Shown one piece after another: positions 25,974 through 35,730 of a stretch of 64,000 bases of DNA; position 1 is the first letter of the stretch; each line of letters opens with the position of its first letter. Made by a program: the position numbers and the translations under genes. This DNA comes from Prevotella sp. (GTDB lineage Bacteria > Bacteroidota > Bacteroidia > Bacteroidales > Bacteroidaceae), in NCBI GenBank assembly GCA_015060485.1, contig SUYI01000004.1:107707-171706 (forward strand), read 5' to 3'. The notes below the pieces were generated by a model. The model was given only the letters and a program-made list of their open reading frames with translations. It searched no databases and had not been told where the DNA came from.

Positions 25974-27907
25974 AGAAGACACTCGTAAACATTGCCCGGT
26001 TCGTACTGGCCACCGTACTAATCCTGTCGGGATTTGTCAAGGCTGTAGACCCGCTGGGCACACAATACAAGATAGCCGACTACCTGACGGCCATGCACCT
26101 GGGGCACGTGTTGCCCGACTTCATGACGCTGGGAGCAAGCATGCTACTGTCGGCAATGGAGTTTGTACTGGGCATCTGCCTGATGTTTGCCATTCGCAGA
26201 CGACTGGTGTCAAGGCTGGTGCTACTGGTCATGCTCGTAATGACCCCACTGACGCTATGGCTGGCAGTGGCCAACCCGGTGAGCGACTGTGGGTGTTTCG
26301 GTGATGCAGTGGTGCTGACCAACTGGCAGACGTTCTGGAAAAACGTCGTACTGCTGGCAATGGCCGCACTGGTGGCCCGCTGGCCACTGGACATGATGCG
26401 CTTCGTGTCGAAGAACAACCAGTGGATCGTCATCAACTACACGGTCATCTTCATTCTGGCCGTGTCGGGATGGTCGCTGTACGACCTACCCTACTTCGAC
26501 TTCCGCCCCTACCACATTGGAACGAACCTGCGCGAAGGCTGGCAGAAGATGATGGACGGCGAGGAATCACCCTATGTGGACTTCTTCGTAGAGCGCATCG
26601 ACGAGGGCGACGACATCACGGAACCCATGCTGCTCTACAAGGGCTACACGCTGCTCATGGTGGCACCGCACCTGGAACAGGCTGACGACAGCCAGCTGGA
26701 CCGCATCAACCAGCTGTACGACTATGCGGTGGAGAACGGCTACCCGTTCTACTGCCTGACAGCCAGCGGGACAACAGGCATCAGCCAGTGGCGCGAAATG
26801 ACGGGAGCGGAATATCCGTACTGCCAGACGGACGAGACGACGCTGAAGACCATCATACGCAGTAATCCTGGCGTCGTGCTGCTGAAGGACGGAGAGATCA
26901 TCCGCAAATGGAGCCACAACCGGCTTCCAGATGAAACGGCGTTGGGCGAACGCCTGGAGACCGCGGAGCTGGGACAGAAACCTGCCGACTCCATACCTGG
27001 CAAGATCATGGTCATCATTCTGTGGTACGTGCTACCGCTGGTGGTACTGGTCGTTGCTGACAGGCTGTGGACGTGGACACGCTGGGTGAAGAAGAAAAAG
27101 AAAGTATCGAATAAAGATATCAAACAACAATTAAAAAGTAACACAACAATGAGAAAGAAAATCGTAGCAGGTAACTGGAAAATGAACCTGAACCTGCAGG
27201 AGGGCATTGCCCTGGCTAAGGAACTGAATGACGCACTGAAGGCTGACAAGCCCAACTGCGACGTAGTCATCTGTACTCCGTTTATCCACCTGGCATCAGT
27301 AGCCAAGGAGCTGGACCCCGCACTGGTTGGTCTGGGTGCCGAGAACTGTGCCGACAAGGAGAAGGGTGCGTTCACCGGTGAGGTTAGCGCCGAGATGATT
27401 AAGTCGACCGGTGCTCAGTATGTCATTCTGGGACACTCAGAGCGTCGCGAATATTATAAGGAGACTCCCGAAATCCTGAAGGAGAAGGTGCTGCTGGCAC
27501 AGAAGAACGGTCTGAAGGTCATCTTCTGCATCGGCGAGAGCCTAGAAGAGCGCGAGGCCAACAAGCAGAACGAGGTCGTAAAGGCTGAGCTCGAGGGCAG
27601 CGTATTCAACCTCGCAGAGGAGGACTTCCGCAAGATCATCATCGCCTACGAGCCCATCTGGGCCATCGGTACCGGCAAGACTGCTACCGCTGAGCAGGCT
27701 GAGGAGATCCACGCCTACATCCGTTCCATCATCGCTGAGAAATACGGTCAGGCTGTTGCCGACGACACCAGCATCCTGTATGGTGGCTCGTGCAAGGCCT
27801 CTAACGCCCCAGAACTGTTCGCCAAGGCTGACATCGACGGTGGTCTCATCGGAGGTGCATCGCTGAAGTGCGCAGACTTCAAGGGCATTATCGAAGCCTT
27901 CGGCTAA
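25970..27907 (+). CDS. DoxX-like membrane protein in frame with triosephosphate isomerase
   Basis: One open frame of 645 codons starts with GTG at 25970. Residues 1-180 hold four to five membrane helices with DCGCFGD at about 104-110, typical of the DoxX-like (BT_3928-type) family. Residues 185-360 form a soluble thioredoxin-like part, a further helix follows near 345-365, then a Lys-rich tail (KKKKK). From residue 394 the protein is a complete triosephosphate isomerase. In relatives these are normally two genes. A TAA (TAAAGA in another frame) sits near 27112 just after an A/G run, so a one-base change could have removed a stop. Either a true fusion or separate translation from 27149 is possible. 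Confidence 0.75.
   Translation: MKKTLVNIARFVLATVLILSGFVKAVDPLGTQYKIADYLTAMHLGHVLPDFMTLGASMLLSAMEFVLGICLMFAIRRRLVSRLVLLVMLVMTPLTLWLAVANPVSDCGCFGDAVVLTNWQTFWKNVVLLAMAALVARWPLDMMRFVSKNNQWIVINYTVIFILAVSGWSLYDLPYFDFRPYHIGTNLREGWQKMMDGEESPYVDFFVERIDEGDDITEPMLLYKGYTLLMVAPHLEQADDSQLDRINQLYDYAVENGYPFYCLTASGTTGISQWREMTGAEYPYCQTDETTLKTIIRSNPGVVLLKDGEIIRKWSHNRLPDETALGERLETAELGQKPADSIPGKIMVIILWYVLPLVVLVVADRLWTWTRWVKKKKKVSNKDIKQQLKSNTTMRKKIVAGNWKMNLNLQEGIALAKELNDALKADKPNCDVVICTPFIHLASVAKELDPALVGLGAENCADKEKGAFTGEVSAEMIKSTGAQYVILGHSERREYYKETPEILKEKVLLAQKNGLKVIFCIGESLEEREANKQNEVVKAELEGSVFNLAEEDFRKIIIAYEPIWAIGTGKTATAEQAEEIHAYIRSIIAEKYGQAVADDTSILYGGSCKASNAPELFAKADIDGGLIGGASLKCADFKGIIEAFG
27149..27907 (+). CDS. 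tpiA: Triosephosphate isomerase (possible independent start)
   Basis: Interconverts dihydroxyacetone phosphate and glyceraldehyde 3-phosphate in glycolysis. From the internal ATG at 27149 the length is 252, exactly that of a free TIM. Motifs present: GNWKMN (substrate-binding Asn and Lys), GHSERR (catalytic His), [14 protein letters not shown] (catalytic Glu and loop 6), and YGGS plus GGLIGGASL (phosphate binding). An A-rich stretch precedes the ATG. The frame continues from the DoxX-like gene without a stop, so the product may be made both alone and as a fusion. A cytosolic TIM attached to a membrane protein would be unusual. Confidence 0.88.
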   Translation: MRKKIVAGNWKMNLNLQEGIALAKELNDALKADKPNCDVVICTPFIHLASVAKELDPALVGLGAENCADKEKGAFTGEVSAEMIKSTGAQYVILGHSERREYYKETPEILKEKVLLAQKNGLKVIFCIGESLEEREANKQNEVVKAELEGSVFNLAEEDFRKIIIAYEPIWAIGTGKTATAEQAEEIHAYIRSIIAEKYGQAVADDTSILYGGSCKASNAPELFAKADIDGGLIGGASLKCADFKGIIEAFG

Positions 27908-27953
27908 ATAAGAAATGAAAAATGAGAAGTGAGAAATAACGGGCTCGCCCTAA

Positions 27954-28664
27954 ATGAGTAATGAAGAAATGAAATATAAGATGACAAAAAAAGAAATGAG
28001 AAAAAGAAATGAACAGTGCATCACTGATTTAAGACAAGGCCCATCCCTGCCATTTCTCATTTTAACATTTACATTACTCATTTCTCATTTCTCATTTTCC
28101 ATTTGTAATGCACAGACTTTTACCCAGCGCATCCAACAACAGAAAACAGGACAGGGAACCGTCACCATCCACGAGAGCGCTGAGATAGACCAACTAGTGA
28201 ACAACGCCAAGCTCGGCAACGTAGCGGCACCCACGAACACCACCAAACCGGCCACGACGAAGCCAGCAACCACGAAACCGGCAAACACCACTACAAATAC
28301 GGCAACGAATAATACGTCGACGTCAAACAACCATACGGCTCAGGACGAGACAACTGAAGAAGGTGTTGCCGAGCCGACCAAGAAAATCATGACGGGTGGA
28401 TACAAGATCAACGGATACCGCGTACAGGCCTATGCCGGTGGAAACTCACGCAAAGACCGCCAACAGGCAGAATACGTGGGCAACCAGATTAAGGGAAGCT
28501 ATCCGGGAGTACCCGTCTACGTACATTTCTACTCCCCGCGATGGATATGCCGCGTAGGAAACTACCGCACCTACGAGGAGGCACACCAGATGCTGCTCAG
28601 CCTTCGCAAGATGGGTTTCACGGAAGCAGTGGTGGTGAAAGGAAAAATAACGGTATACGACTAA
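27954..28664 (+). CDS. Exported SPOR-domain protein
   Basis: The 236-residue protein starts with a long polar region, so a later start is possible, followed by a hydrophobic stretch (FLILTFTLLISHFSFSICNAQ-like, cleavage after Ala) that is encoded by a CATTTCT repeat. A Thr/Asn/Lys-rich linker (TTKPATTKPA repeats, about 95-125) leads to a SPOR domain at about 155-236 (YRVQAYAGGNSRKDRQQAE, then WICRVGNYRTYEEAH). SPOR domains bind denuded peptidoglycan, often at septa. It stands directly before folE (the next ATG follows its stop immediately) in an order that is common in Bacteroidales. Confidence 0.87.
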   Translation: MSNEEMKYKMTKKEMRKRNEQCITDLRQGPSLPFLILTFTLLISHFSFSICNAQTFTQRIQQQKTGQGTVTIHESAEIDQLVNNAKLGNVAAPTNTTKPATTKPATTKPANTTTNTATNNTSTSNNHTAQDETTEEGVAEPTKKIMTGGYKINGYRVQAYAGGNSRKDRQQAEYVGNQIKGSYPGVPVYVHFYSPRWICRVGNYRTYEEAHQMLLSLRKMGFTEAVVVKGKITVYD

Positions 28665-29246
28665 ATGACAGAACAGATAGCATACAGAGAGGGTCTGGAC
28701 GAGTTGGCGGACGACTACCGCCGCATCCTGCAACTGCTGGGTGAAGACCCCGAGCGTGAGGGTCTGCAGAAGACGCCCATGCGCGTGGCCAAAGCCATGC
28801 AGTTTCTCACCCAGGGATATACGCAAGACGCCCACGAGGTGCTGCGACAGGCTCTCTTTCGCGAAGACTACTCGCAGATGGTTATCGTGAAGGACATCGA
28901 CTTCTTCTCACTCTGCGAACACCACATGCTGCCCTTCTACGGCAAGGCTCATGTGGCATACATACCCAACGGCTACATCACAGGACTCTCGAAAATAGCA
29001 CGCGTGGTGGACATCTTTGCCCACCGCCTGCAGGTACAGGAGCGACTGACACTGCAAATCAAGCAGTGCATCCAGGACACGCTACACCCTCTTGGCGTGA
29101 TGGTAGTCGTCGAAGCACGCCACATGTGCATGCAGATGCGTGGCGTAGAGAAACAGAACAGTATCACGACGACCAGTGAGTTCTGCGGAGCCTTCAATCA
29201 GGCCAAGACGCGCCAGGAGTTTATGAATCTTTTGCATCACCAATAA
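28665..29246 (+). CDS. folE: GTP cyclohydrolase I
   Basis: Catalyses the first step from GTP to dihydroneopterin triphosphate for folate or pterin synthesis. Length 193 is normal. The zinc ligands are Cys84 and His87 in [12 protein letters not shown] and Cys155 in [10 protein letters not shown]. Other family motifs are [22 protein letters not shown] and [10 protein letters not shown]. It starts directly after the stop of the SPOR gene and is the fourth gene of the DUF1599-DoxX/TpiA-SPOR-FolE block. Confidence 0.96.
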   Translation: MTEQIAYREGLDELADDYRRILQLLGEDPEREGLQKTPMRVAKAMQFLTQGYTQDAHEVLRQALFREDYSQMVIVKDIDFFSLCEHHMLPFYGKAHVAYIPNGYITGLSKIARVVDIFAHRLQVQERLTLQIKQCIQDTLHPLGVMVVVEARHMCMQMRGVEKQNSITTTSEFCGAFNQAKTRQEFMNLLHHQ

Positions 29247-29258
29247 AAAAAACATATT

Positions 29259-29831
29259 ATGGAACAGTTTAATCCCAACACCTACAAAAAGCAGAGTACT
29301 GCACAGGCATTTACAGGAAGCTGCCTCGGAAAAATCATCATCCTTGCCGCCGTCCTCATTATCTTGATGATTGTTGCTGCCATCACACGGCCTTCTGACA
29401 GCTACATGAACTGGCAGACGGAAGACAACATCATGGAATGCATAGCGGCCAGCGACAGCATTGAGAGTGACATCATCGACGACTATGTGGGCAACATCGG
29501 ACGCATCTTCACCCATGCCGACAGCACAGAGGTGAACAAAGAGCTGCTGGAAACCTACAGGAAGCTGAACAAAGTGGAAATCTATCCGCACACCTTCCTG
29601 AAGACGGCTCGCGTTATCAACAACATCCATCCCGAGGGTGTTCGCGTGGGAGTAGGCATCTTCGGCATCGTCATTCCTACCGTCAAATATTCCGACCTGT
29701 TGATGAATACGGGAGCTGTACGCGGCGACTACAACAAGAAGCTGATTAAGGACCAAGTGGTTCCCGATTTGTATACGGGTGACAATCCCAACATCCAGCC
29801 CTTCCACTACAAGGGTAATCCGGATGACTAA
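29259..29831 (+). CDS. Small membrane-anchored protein of unknown function
   Basis: A 190-residue protein with one transmembrane segment at about 25-42 (IIILAAVLIILMIVAAI) and a mostly extracytoplasmic C-terminal part. A second hydrophobic stretch (VGVGIFGIVIPTV, about 130-142) could be buried or membrane-associated. The rest is rich in Asp, Glu, Asn and Tyr. I do not recognise a family. It follows folE by 12 bases and is closed by the strong terminator at 29845-29872, so it is probably the last gene of that operon. Confidence 0.75.
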   Translation: MEQFNPNTYKKQSTAQAFTGSCLGKIIILAAVLIILMIVAAITRPSDSYMNWQTEDNIMECIAASDSIESDIIDDYVGNIGRIFTHADSTEVNKELLETYRKLNKVEIYPHTFLKTARVINNIHPEGVRVGVGIFGIVIPTVKYSDLLMNTGAVRGDYNKKLIKDQVVPDLYTGDNPNIQPFHYKGNPDD

Positions 29832-29844
29832 AGAAAGGAAAACT

Positions 29845-29872
29845 AAAAAGGCTCCCCAACGGGAGCCTTTTT
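29845..29872. terminator. Strong bidirectional terminator
   Basis: Perfect 12-base arms (AAAAAGGCTCCC and its complement) around a CAAC loop, T-rich on either strand. It separates the folE operon from the convergent esterase gene. Confidence 0.92.
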
Positions 29873-29884
29873 GGGTGGCCTATA

Positions 29885-31891
<2,007 letters not shown>

Positions 31892-31905
31892 TTACGTTTC
31901 GGATG

Positions 31906-31913
31906 CAAAGTTA
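31906..31913 (-). promoter_or_regulatory. Promoter -7 box of the esterase gene
   Basis: TAACTTTG on the minus strand, 33 bases before the ATG at 31873. No clear TTTG was found 20 bases upstream, so activation by a regulator is possible. Confidence 0.65.
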
Positions 31914-31995
31914 AGCAATATTTCACTTCCATGCAACAGAAACGTTTTTTGTCAAGTTACAAAATTCTTATAAACTGTAAAAAATAGTAAACTGT

Positions 31996-32023
31996 TTACA
32001 AAAGGCAAAATCCATGTTACAAA
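31996..32023 (+). promoter_or_regulatory. Candidate regulator-binding site, copy 1
   Basis: TTACAAAA, two bases, CAAAAT, four bases, GTTACAAA. Two TTACAAA words stand 22 bases apart. Copy 2 at 32397-32424 has the same layout with the same spacing. The site ends 28 bases before the -7 box at 32052. Confidence 0.7.
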
Positions 32024-32051
32024 CGACAAAGTATTCTACAAATTTTATGTA

Positions 32052-32059
32052 TATCTTTG
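32052..32059 (+). promoter_or_regulatory. Promoter -7 box of a short leader or small RNA
   Basis: TATCTTTG followed by CACCA. No good TTTG at -33; instead a TTACAAA pair ends 28 bases upstream, as in the susC promoter. Confidence 0.65.
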
Positions 32060-32065
32060 CACCAG

Positions 32066-32191
32066 AAAATAGAAATTCTTTTTCAAATCGCTTTATTTTT
32101 TAAGTTAAGACTTATAATAGTTACTAAGAGTTAGTAGTTTTGGTATGTAAAATTATCGACAGGGGGCCGATGTGAATCTCCCCCCTTTTTT
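32066..32191 (+). ncRNA. Candidate small RNA upstream of the SusC/SusD locus
   Basis: The transcript would start about seven bases after the -7 box at 32052 and end at the terminator at 32162-32191, about 125 nt. No open frame of useful length lies in it. The start is estimated, not observed. Its promoter shares the operator with susC, so it should be co-regulated with the locus. Confidence 0.45.
32162..32191. terminator. Terminator between the two upstream promoters
   Basis: GGGGG (32162-32166), a 13-base loop, CCCCCC (32180-32185), then six T. It ends transcripts from the promoter at 32052 before susC. Confidence 0.8.
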
Positions 32192-32396
32192 ATTCAAGAA
32201 ACATTGTAAAGACTAAAAATAAGAATAACATGTACGAACAACTGGAAGAACCGACCCTCGCACCCATAATAATATATAGGTACGCGAGAATCCAGAGAAA
32301 GACTCCGAATGGTACGAAACCAACCATTCCGTAGCCTGGCAATATTTTCGTTAGAGTAACACAAACTAGCAAAAAAGCAAGATTAGCTAAAGAATG

Positions 32397-32424
32397 TTAC
32401 AAAAAACAAAATGCTTGTTACAAA
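32397..32424 (+). promoter_or_regulatory. Candidate regulator-binding site, copy 2 (susC)
   Basis: Same arrangement as at 31996-32023: TTACAAAA, two bases, CAAAAT, four bases, GTTACAAA. It again ends 28 bases before a -7 box. It is likely the target of the regulator that activates the locus, such as a hybrid two-component or AraC-type protein. Confidence 0.7.
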
Positions 32425-32452
32425 TAATTAACGCTATTTATAATAATACGCG

Positions 32453-32460
32453 TACCTTTG
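32453..32460 (+). promoter_or_regulatory. Promoter -7 box of the SusC/SusD operon
   Basis: TACCTTTG followed by CATCA, 65 bases before the ATG at 32526. Confidence 0.75.
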
Positions 32461-32525
32461 CATCACAATTGACGAGAATAACAAAATAAAACAATAAAAA
32501 AATCTATGAATCAAAATCTGTCAAA

Positions 32526-35500
32526 ATGAAGAATCTAAAGCAACTGATTAGACAGACCATTCCCGCGATTTTGATGCTGTTCACTTGCAGCACGATGCTG
32601 CATGCCCAGAACGGCATCACGGTAAAGGGTTCAGTCACAGACAATACCGCAGAGCCATTGATTGGTGCTTCGGTAGTAGTGAAAGGACAAACTTCCATGG
32701 GTACGGTGACGGATATCGACGGTAACTTCCAGTTGAAGGTACCATCGGAGCAGTCAGTGCTGGTAGTTTCCTATGTGGGTATGACCACAAAGGAAATCAG
32801 AGTCGGCAAGCAGCGTGATTTCAAGGTATCGCTCGCTGAGGACACCCAGTTGGAAGAAGTCGTAGTAGTAGGTTACGGCCAGCAGAAGAAAGCCTCTGTG
32901 GTGGGTGCTATTACCCAGACCACCGGTGAGGTGCTGGAGCGTGCCGCAGGTATCGGTAGTGTCGGTGCAGCCCTCACGGGTAACCTTCCTGGTGTTGCCA
33001 CCATCGCTTCCACCGGACGACCTGGTGAAGAAGATCCGCGCATCTACATTCGTGGTGCAGCAGCTTGGGGCGGCGTGGACGCTCAGCCTCTGATCCTCGT
33101 CGATGGTGTCAAGCGTGACATTCAGTCCGTTGATATTACGTCTGTGGCTACCGTATCAGTATTGAAAGATGCATCTGCAACTGCCGTCTACGGTGTGGAA
33201 GGTGCTAATGGTGTTATCCTGATTACCACCAAGCGTGGTCAGGAAGGTAAGGCAAGAATCGATGTCGGTTTCAACGCTACGTTGAAGGCCGTATCAAAGC
33301 TCCCCCGCAAATATGACTCTTACGACGGCTATATGCTCCGTAACGAGGCCATTGAGCACGAGCTTGCCCTGGGAGGCTCCGCTTCTTGGGAATTCTATCG
33401 TCCCCAGACCTTCATCAACCTTTTCCGCAATCAGGACTATACTGTCAAGCCAAACTTTGCTGCTGACGGCACCTATCTCGGTGACTACAGCCAGGCAGAG
33501 CGCTATGCAAACATTGACTGGCAGGACGAAATGTTCAAAAGTACCGCTTTATCTTATAATACGAACCTTAACATTTCCGGCGGTACCTCATTCGTCAAAT
33601 ATTTCGTAGCATTCGACTTCCAGAACGAAGGTGATATGACGAAGATCTGGGACAACCATCAGGGCTATGAAGGTGGTTACACCTACAATCGTCTGAACGT
33701 ACGTTCAAATCTGGACTTCCAGATTACGAAGACTACCCAGTTCAAGGTCAACCTCGCAGGTTCTAATGCACAAAAGAAGTCTCCTCGTTTCTATTATGGT
33801 AATGACGGCATGTTCTTCCAGCAGCAGAAATGGGCCGGTGCCTATGGTATGGCACCCAACCTCTTCCCTGTTCAGTTCTCTGACGGTGCGTGGGGTTACT
33901 ATCCGTTGGTTTCCAACATTGAGAACTCTCCGCAGAGCGTAGCAACGTCTGGTTACGAGTTGCAAACCATTACCCGTATCTTCACCGACTTTGCGCTCGA
34001 GCAGAAACTCGACTTCATCACGAAGGGGCTTGTTGCTCGTGGAACCATCTCTTGGGACAATAATTTCACCGAGGGTTCACGTGGTATCTCCGACCAGCAT
34101 ACTGTTAAGAAGGCATACATACTTCCTGAGGATGGTGCGCTCATCCGTGAGAACGATATTGACAACACCACAGGTTTTGATTTCTATGAGAGCCGCGACT
34201 GGAGACAGGAGGCAGGCAGTGTAAGTTCAACCAGCCGCGCTACCGAAATGTCGCTCCAGCTCTTCTGGGCTCGTCAGTTCGGCGACCACAACATTTCAGC
34301 GATGGGTAACTGGAAGCGCCGTATCACCCAATACCGTTCCGACCTTGAGAATCGTCGTGAAGACTGGGTATTCCGTACCACATACGACTACAAGAGCCGT
34401 TATTTCGCCGAGTTCAACGGTGCTTACAACGGTTCACAGAAGTTCTCGCCAGACAACCGCTTCGCATTCTTCTGTTCGGGAGCTATCGGATGGATGGTTT
34501 CTGAAGAGAAATTCATGAAGAAACTGAAGGACAAAGGTATTGTCGACATGTTCAAGATTCGTGGTTCTCTCGGTGAGATTGGTGACGATAACGCCGGTGA
34601 GCGCTGGGCATACCTGACCAGATGGGAAGTAACGAATAATGGTAATGGCTACAACCTCACTGTTGACGGTTCTGCCAGCCCGTTCGTCGGATACAAAGAG
34701 GCAGCTGTTGCTGTTCCCGACCTCCGCTGGGCTACCGTATTAAAGAAGAACATCGGTTTCGACTATGCATTCCTTCATGGTATGTTCGCAGGTAGCTTCG
34801 ACTACTTCCGCGATGACCGCTACGACATCTTCATCTCTGGTGGTGAGCGTTCCGTACCTTCATTCTACGGCGCAGCAAAGACTCCTGATATCAACAAGGG
34901 TAAGATGAAGAACCACGGTTTCGAGGTCGAGCTTCGTTTCAATAAGGTATTAAAGAACGGCATGCGCTTCTGGGCAAATGCCAACTACACCTATGCACAC
35001 AACGAGATTATCATCAAGGACGACCCGAAACTGATTCCTAGCTACCGCAAGAAGGAAGGCTATTCACAGGGACAGTACACCTCGTTCATCGACAATGGTT
35101 TCATCCGTACCTACGATGAGCTTTACAGCTCGCCTGAACGTCAGAGTAACGACGGACAGGTTCTCATCGGTGACCATTACATCATTGACTTCAATGGTGA
35201 CGGTGTCGTTGACGAGACCAACGATGTTGCGCCTTACGGCTATACCGGAAACCCGGAACACACCTACAATGCCACCATCGGTTGGGAATGGAAGGGCTTC
35301 AGCATGTTTGCACAGCTCTATGGTGTAACAGGCGTCACTCGTGACGTAGGTCTCACCTCTTTTAATAATAAGCTGCTGACTGTATATGATAATGGTACTT
35401 GGTGGAATCCTGCAGAAGGAAACGGCGAAGTCGTCGTACCACGCTTTACCACTCAGGTTGCCTATAACGATGGTACGCAGTTCCTCTTCGACGGTTCTTA

Positions 35501-35717
35501 TTTCCGTGTAAAGAACGTGGAGCTCGCTTACACTTGGACGAAAGGTTGGATCAAGAAGCTTGGTTTCTCAAGTCTGAAGATTTACGTCAACGGCAACAAC
35601 CTCTTCCTGATTACCAAGATGCCTGACGACCGTGAAAGTAACTACGGATATAGCGGTGGCGGCGGTGCATACCCCACTGTCAGACGTTATAATTTCGGAT
35701 TCAAGCTTAACATTTAA
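32526..35717 (+). CDS. susC: SusC-like TonB-dependent transporter (first of two)
   Basis: Outer-membrane importer of glycan oligomers working with the SusD protein encoded next. The 1063 residues include a signal peptide (ending LHAQ), a carboxypeptidase-regulatory-like domain (about 30-115: GSVTDNTAEPLIGASVVVKG, GTVTDIDGNFQL), a TonB box region (LEEVVVVGYGQQKK), the plug (YIRGAAAWGGVDAQPLILVDGV, VLKDASATAVYGVEGANGVILITTKRG) and a 22-strand barrel ending in a Phe-rich terminal strand (RRYNFGFKLNI). Position and the following gene order match XusA of the xylan-utilisation system known in Prevotella and Bacteroides. Confidence 0.95.
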   Translation: MKNLKQLIRQTIPAILMLFTCSTMLHAQNGITVKGSVTDNTAEPLIGASVVVKGQTSMGTVTDIDGNFQLKVPSEQSVLVVSYVGMTTKEIRVGKQRDFKVSLAEDTQLEEVVVVGYGQQKKASVVGAITQTTGEVLERAAGIGSVGAALTGNLPGVATIASTGRPGEEDPRIYIRGAAAWGGVDAQPLILVDGVKRDIQSVDITSVATVSVLKDASATAVYGVEGANGVILITTKRGQEGKARIDVGFNATLKAVSKLPRKYDSYDGYMLRNEAIEHELALGGSASWEFYRPQTFINLFRNQDYTVKPNFAADGTYLGDYSQAERYANIDWQDEMFKSTALSYNTNLNISGGTSFVKYFVAFDFQNEGDMTKIWDNHQGYEGGYTYNRLNVRSNLDFQITKTTQFKVNLAGSNAQKKSPRFYYGNDGMFFQQQKWAGAYGMAPNLFPVQFSDGAWGYYPLVSNIENSPQSVATSGYELQTITRIFTDFALEQKLDFITKGLVARGTISWDNNFTEGSRGISDQHTVKKAYILPEDGALIRENDIDNTTGFDFYESRDWRQEAGSVSSTSRATEMSLQLFWARQFGDHNISAMGNWKRRITQYRSDLENRREDWVFRTTYDYKSRYFAEFNGAYNGSQKFSPDNRFAFFCSGAIGWMVSEEKFMKKLKDKGIVDMFKIRGSLGEIGDDNAGERWAYLTRWEVTNNGNGYNLTVDGSASPFVGYKEAAVAVPDLRWATVLKKNIGFDYAFLHGMFAGSFDYFRDDRYDIFISGGERSVPSFYGAAKTPDINKGKMKNHGFEVELRFNKVLKNGMRFWANANYTYAHNEIIIKDDPKLIPSYRKKEGYSQGQYTSFIDNGFIRTYDELYSSPERQSNDGQVLIGDHYIIDFNGDGVVDETNDVAPYGYTGNPEHTYNATIGWEWKGFSMFAQLYGVTGVTRDVGLTSFNNKLLTVYDNGTWWNPAEGNGEVVVPRFTTQVAYNDGTQFLFDGSYFRVKNVELAYTWTKGWIKKLGFSSLKIYVNGNNLFLITKMPDDRESNYGYSGGGGAYPTVRRYNFGFKLNI

Positions 35718-35730
35718 TGGCATATATATT

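Noticed and set aside
32190..32372. A 60-codon hydrophobic frame on the minus strand in the susC upstream region
   Set aside because: It only has a TTG start, no visible ribosome-binding site or promoter, and ends in the terminator. The sequence looks membrane-like (about two helices), so a remnant is possible, but the support is too weak to call a gene.
35632..35730. Upstream extension of the first susD
   Set aside because: The extra codons lie in susC; the lipoprotein signal starts at 35731.
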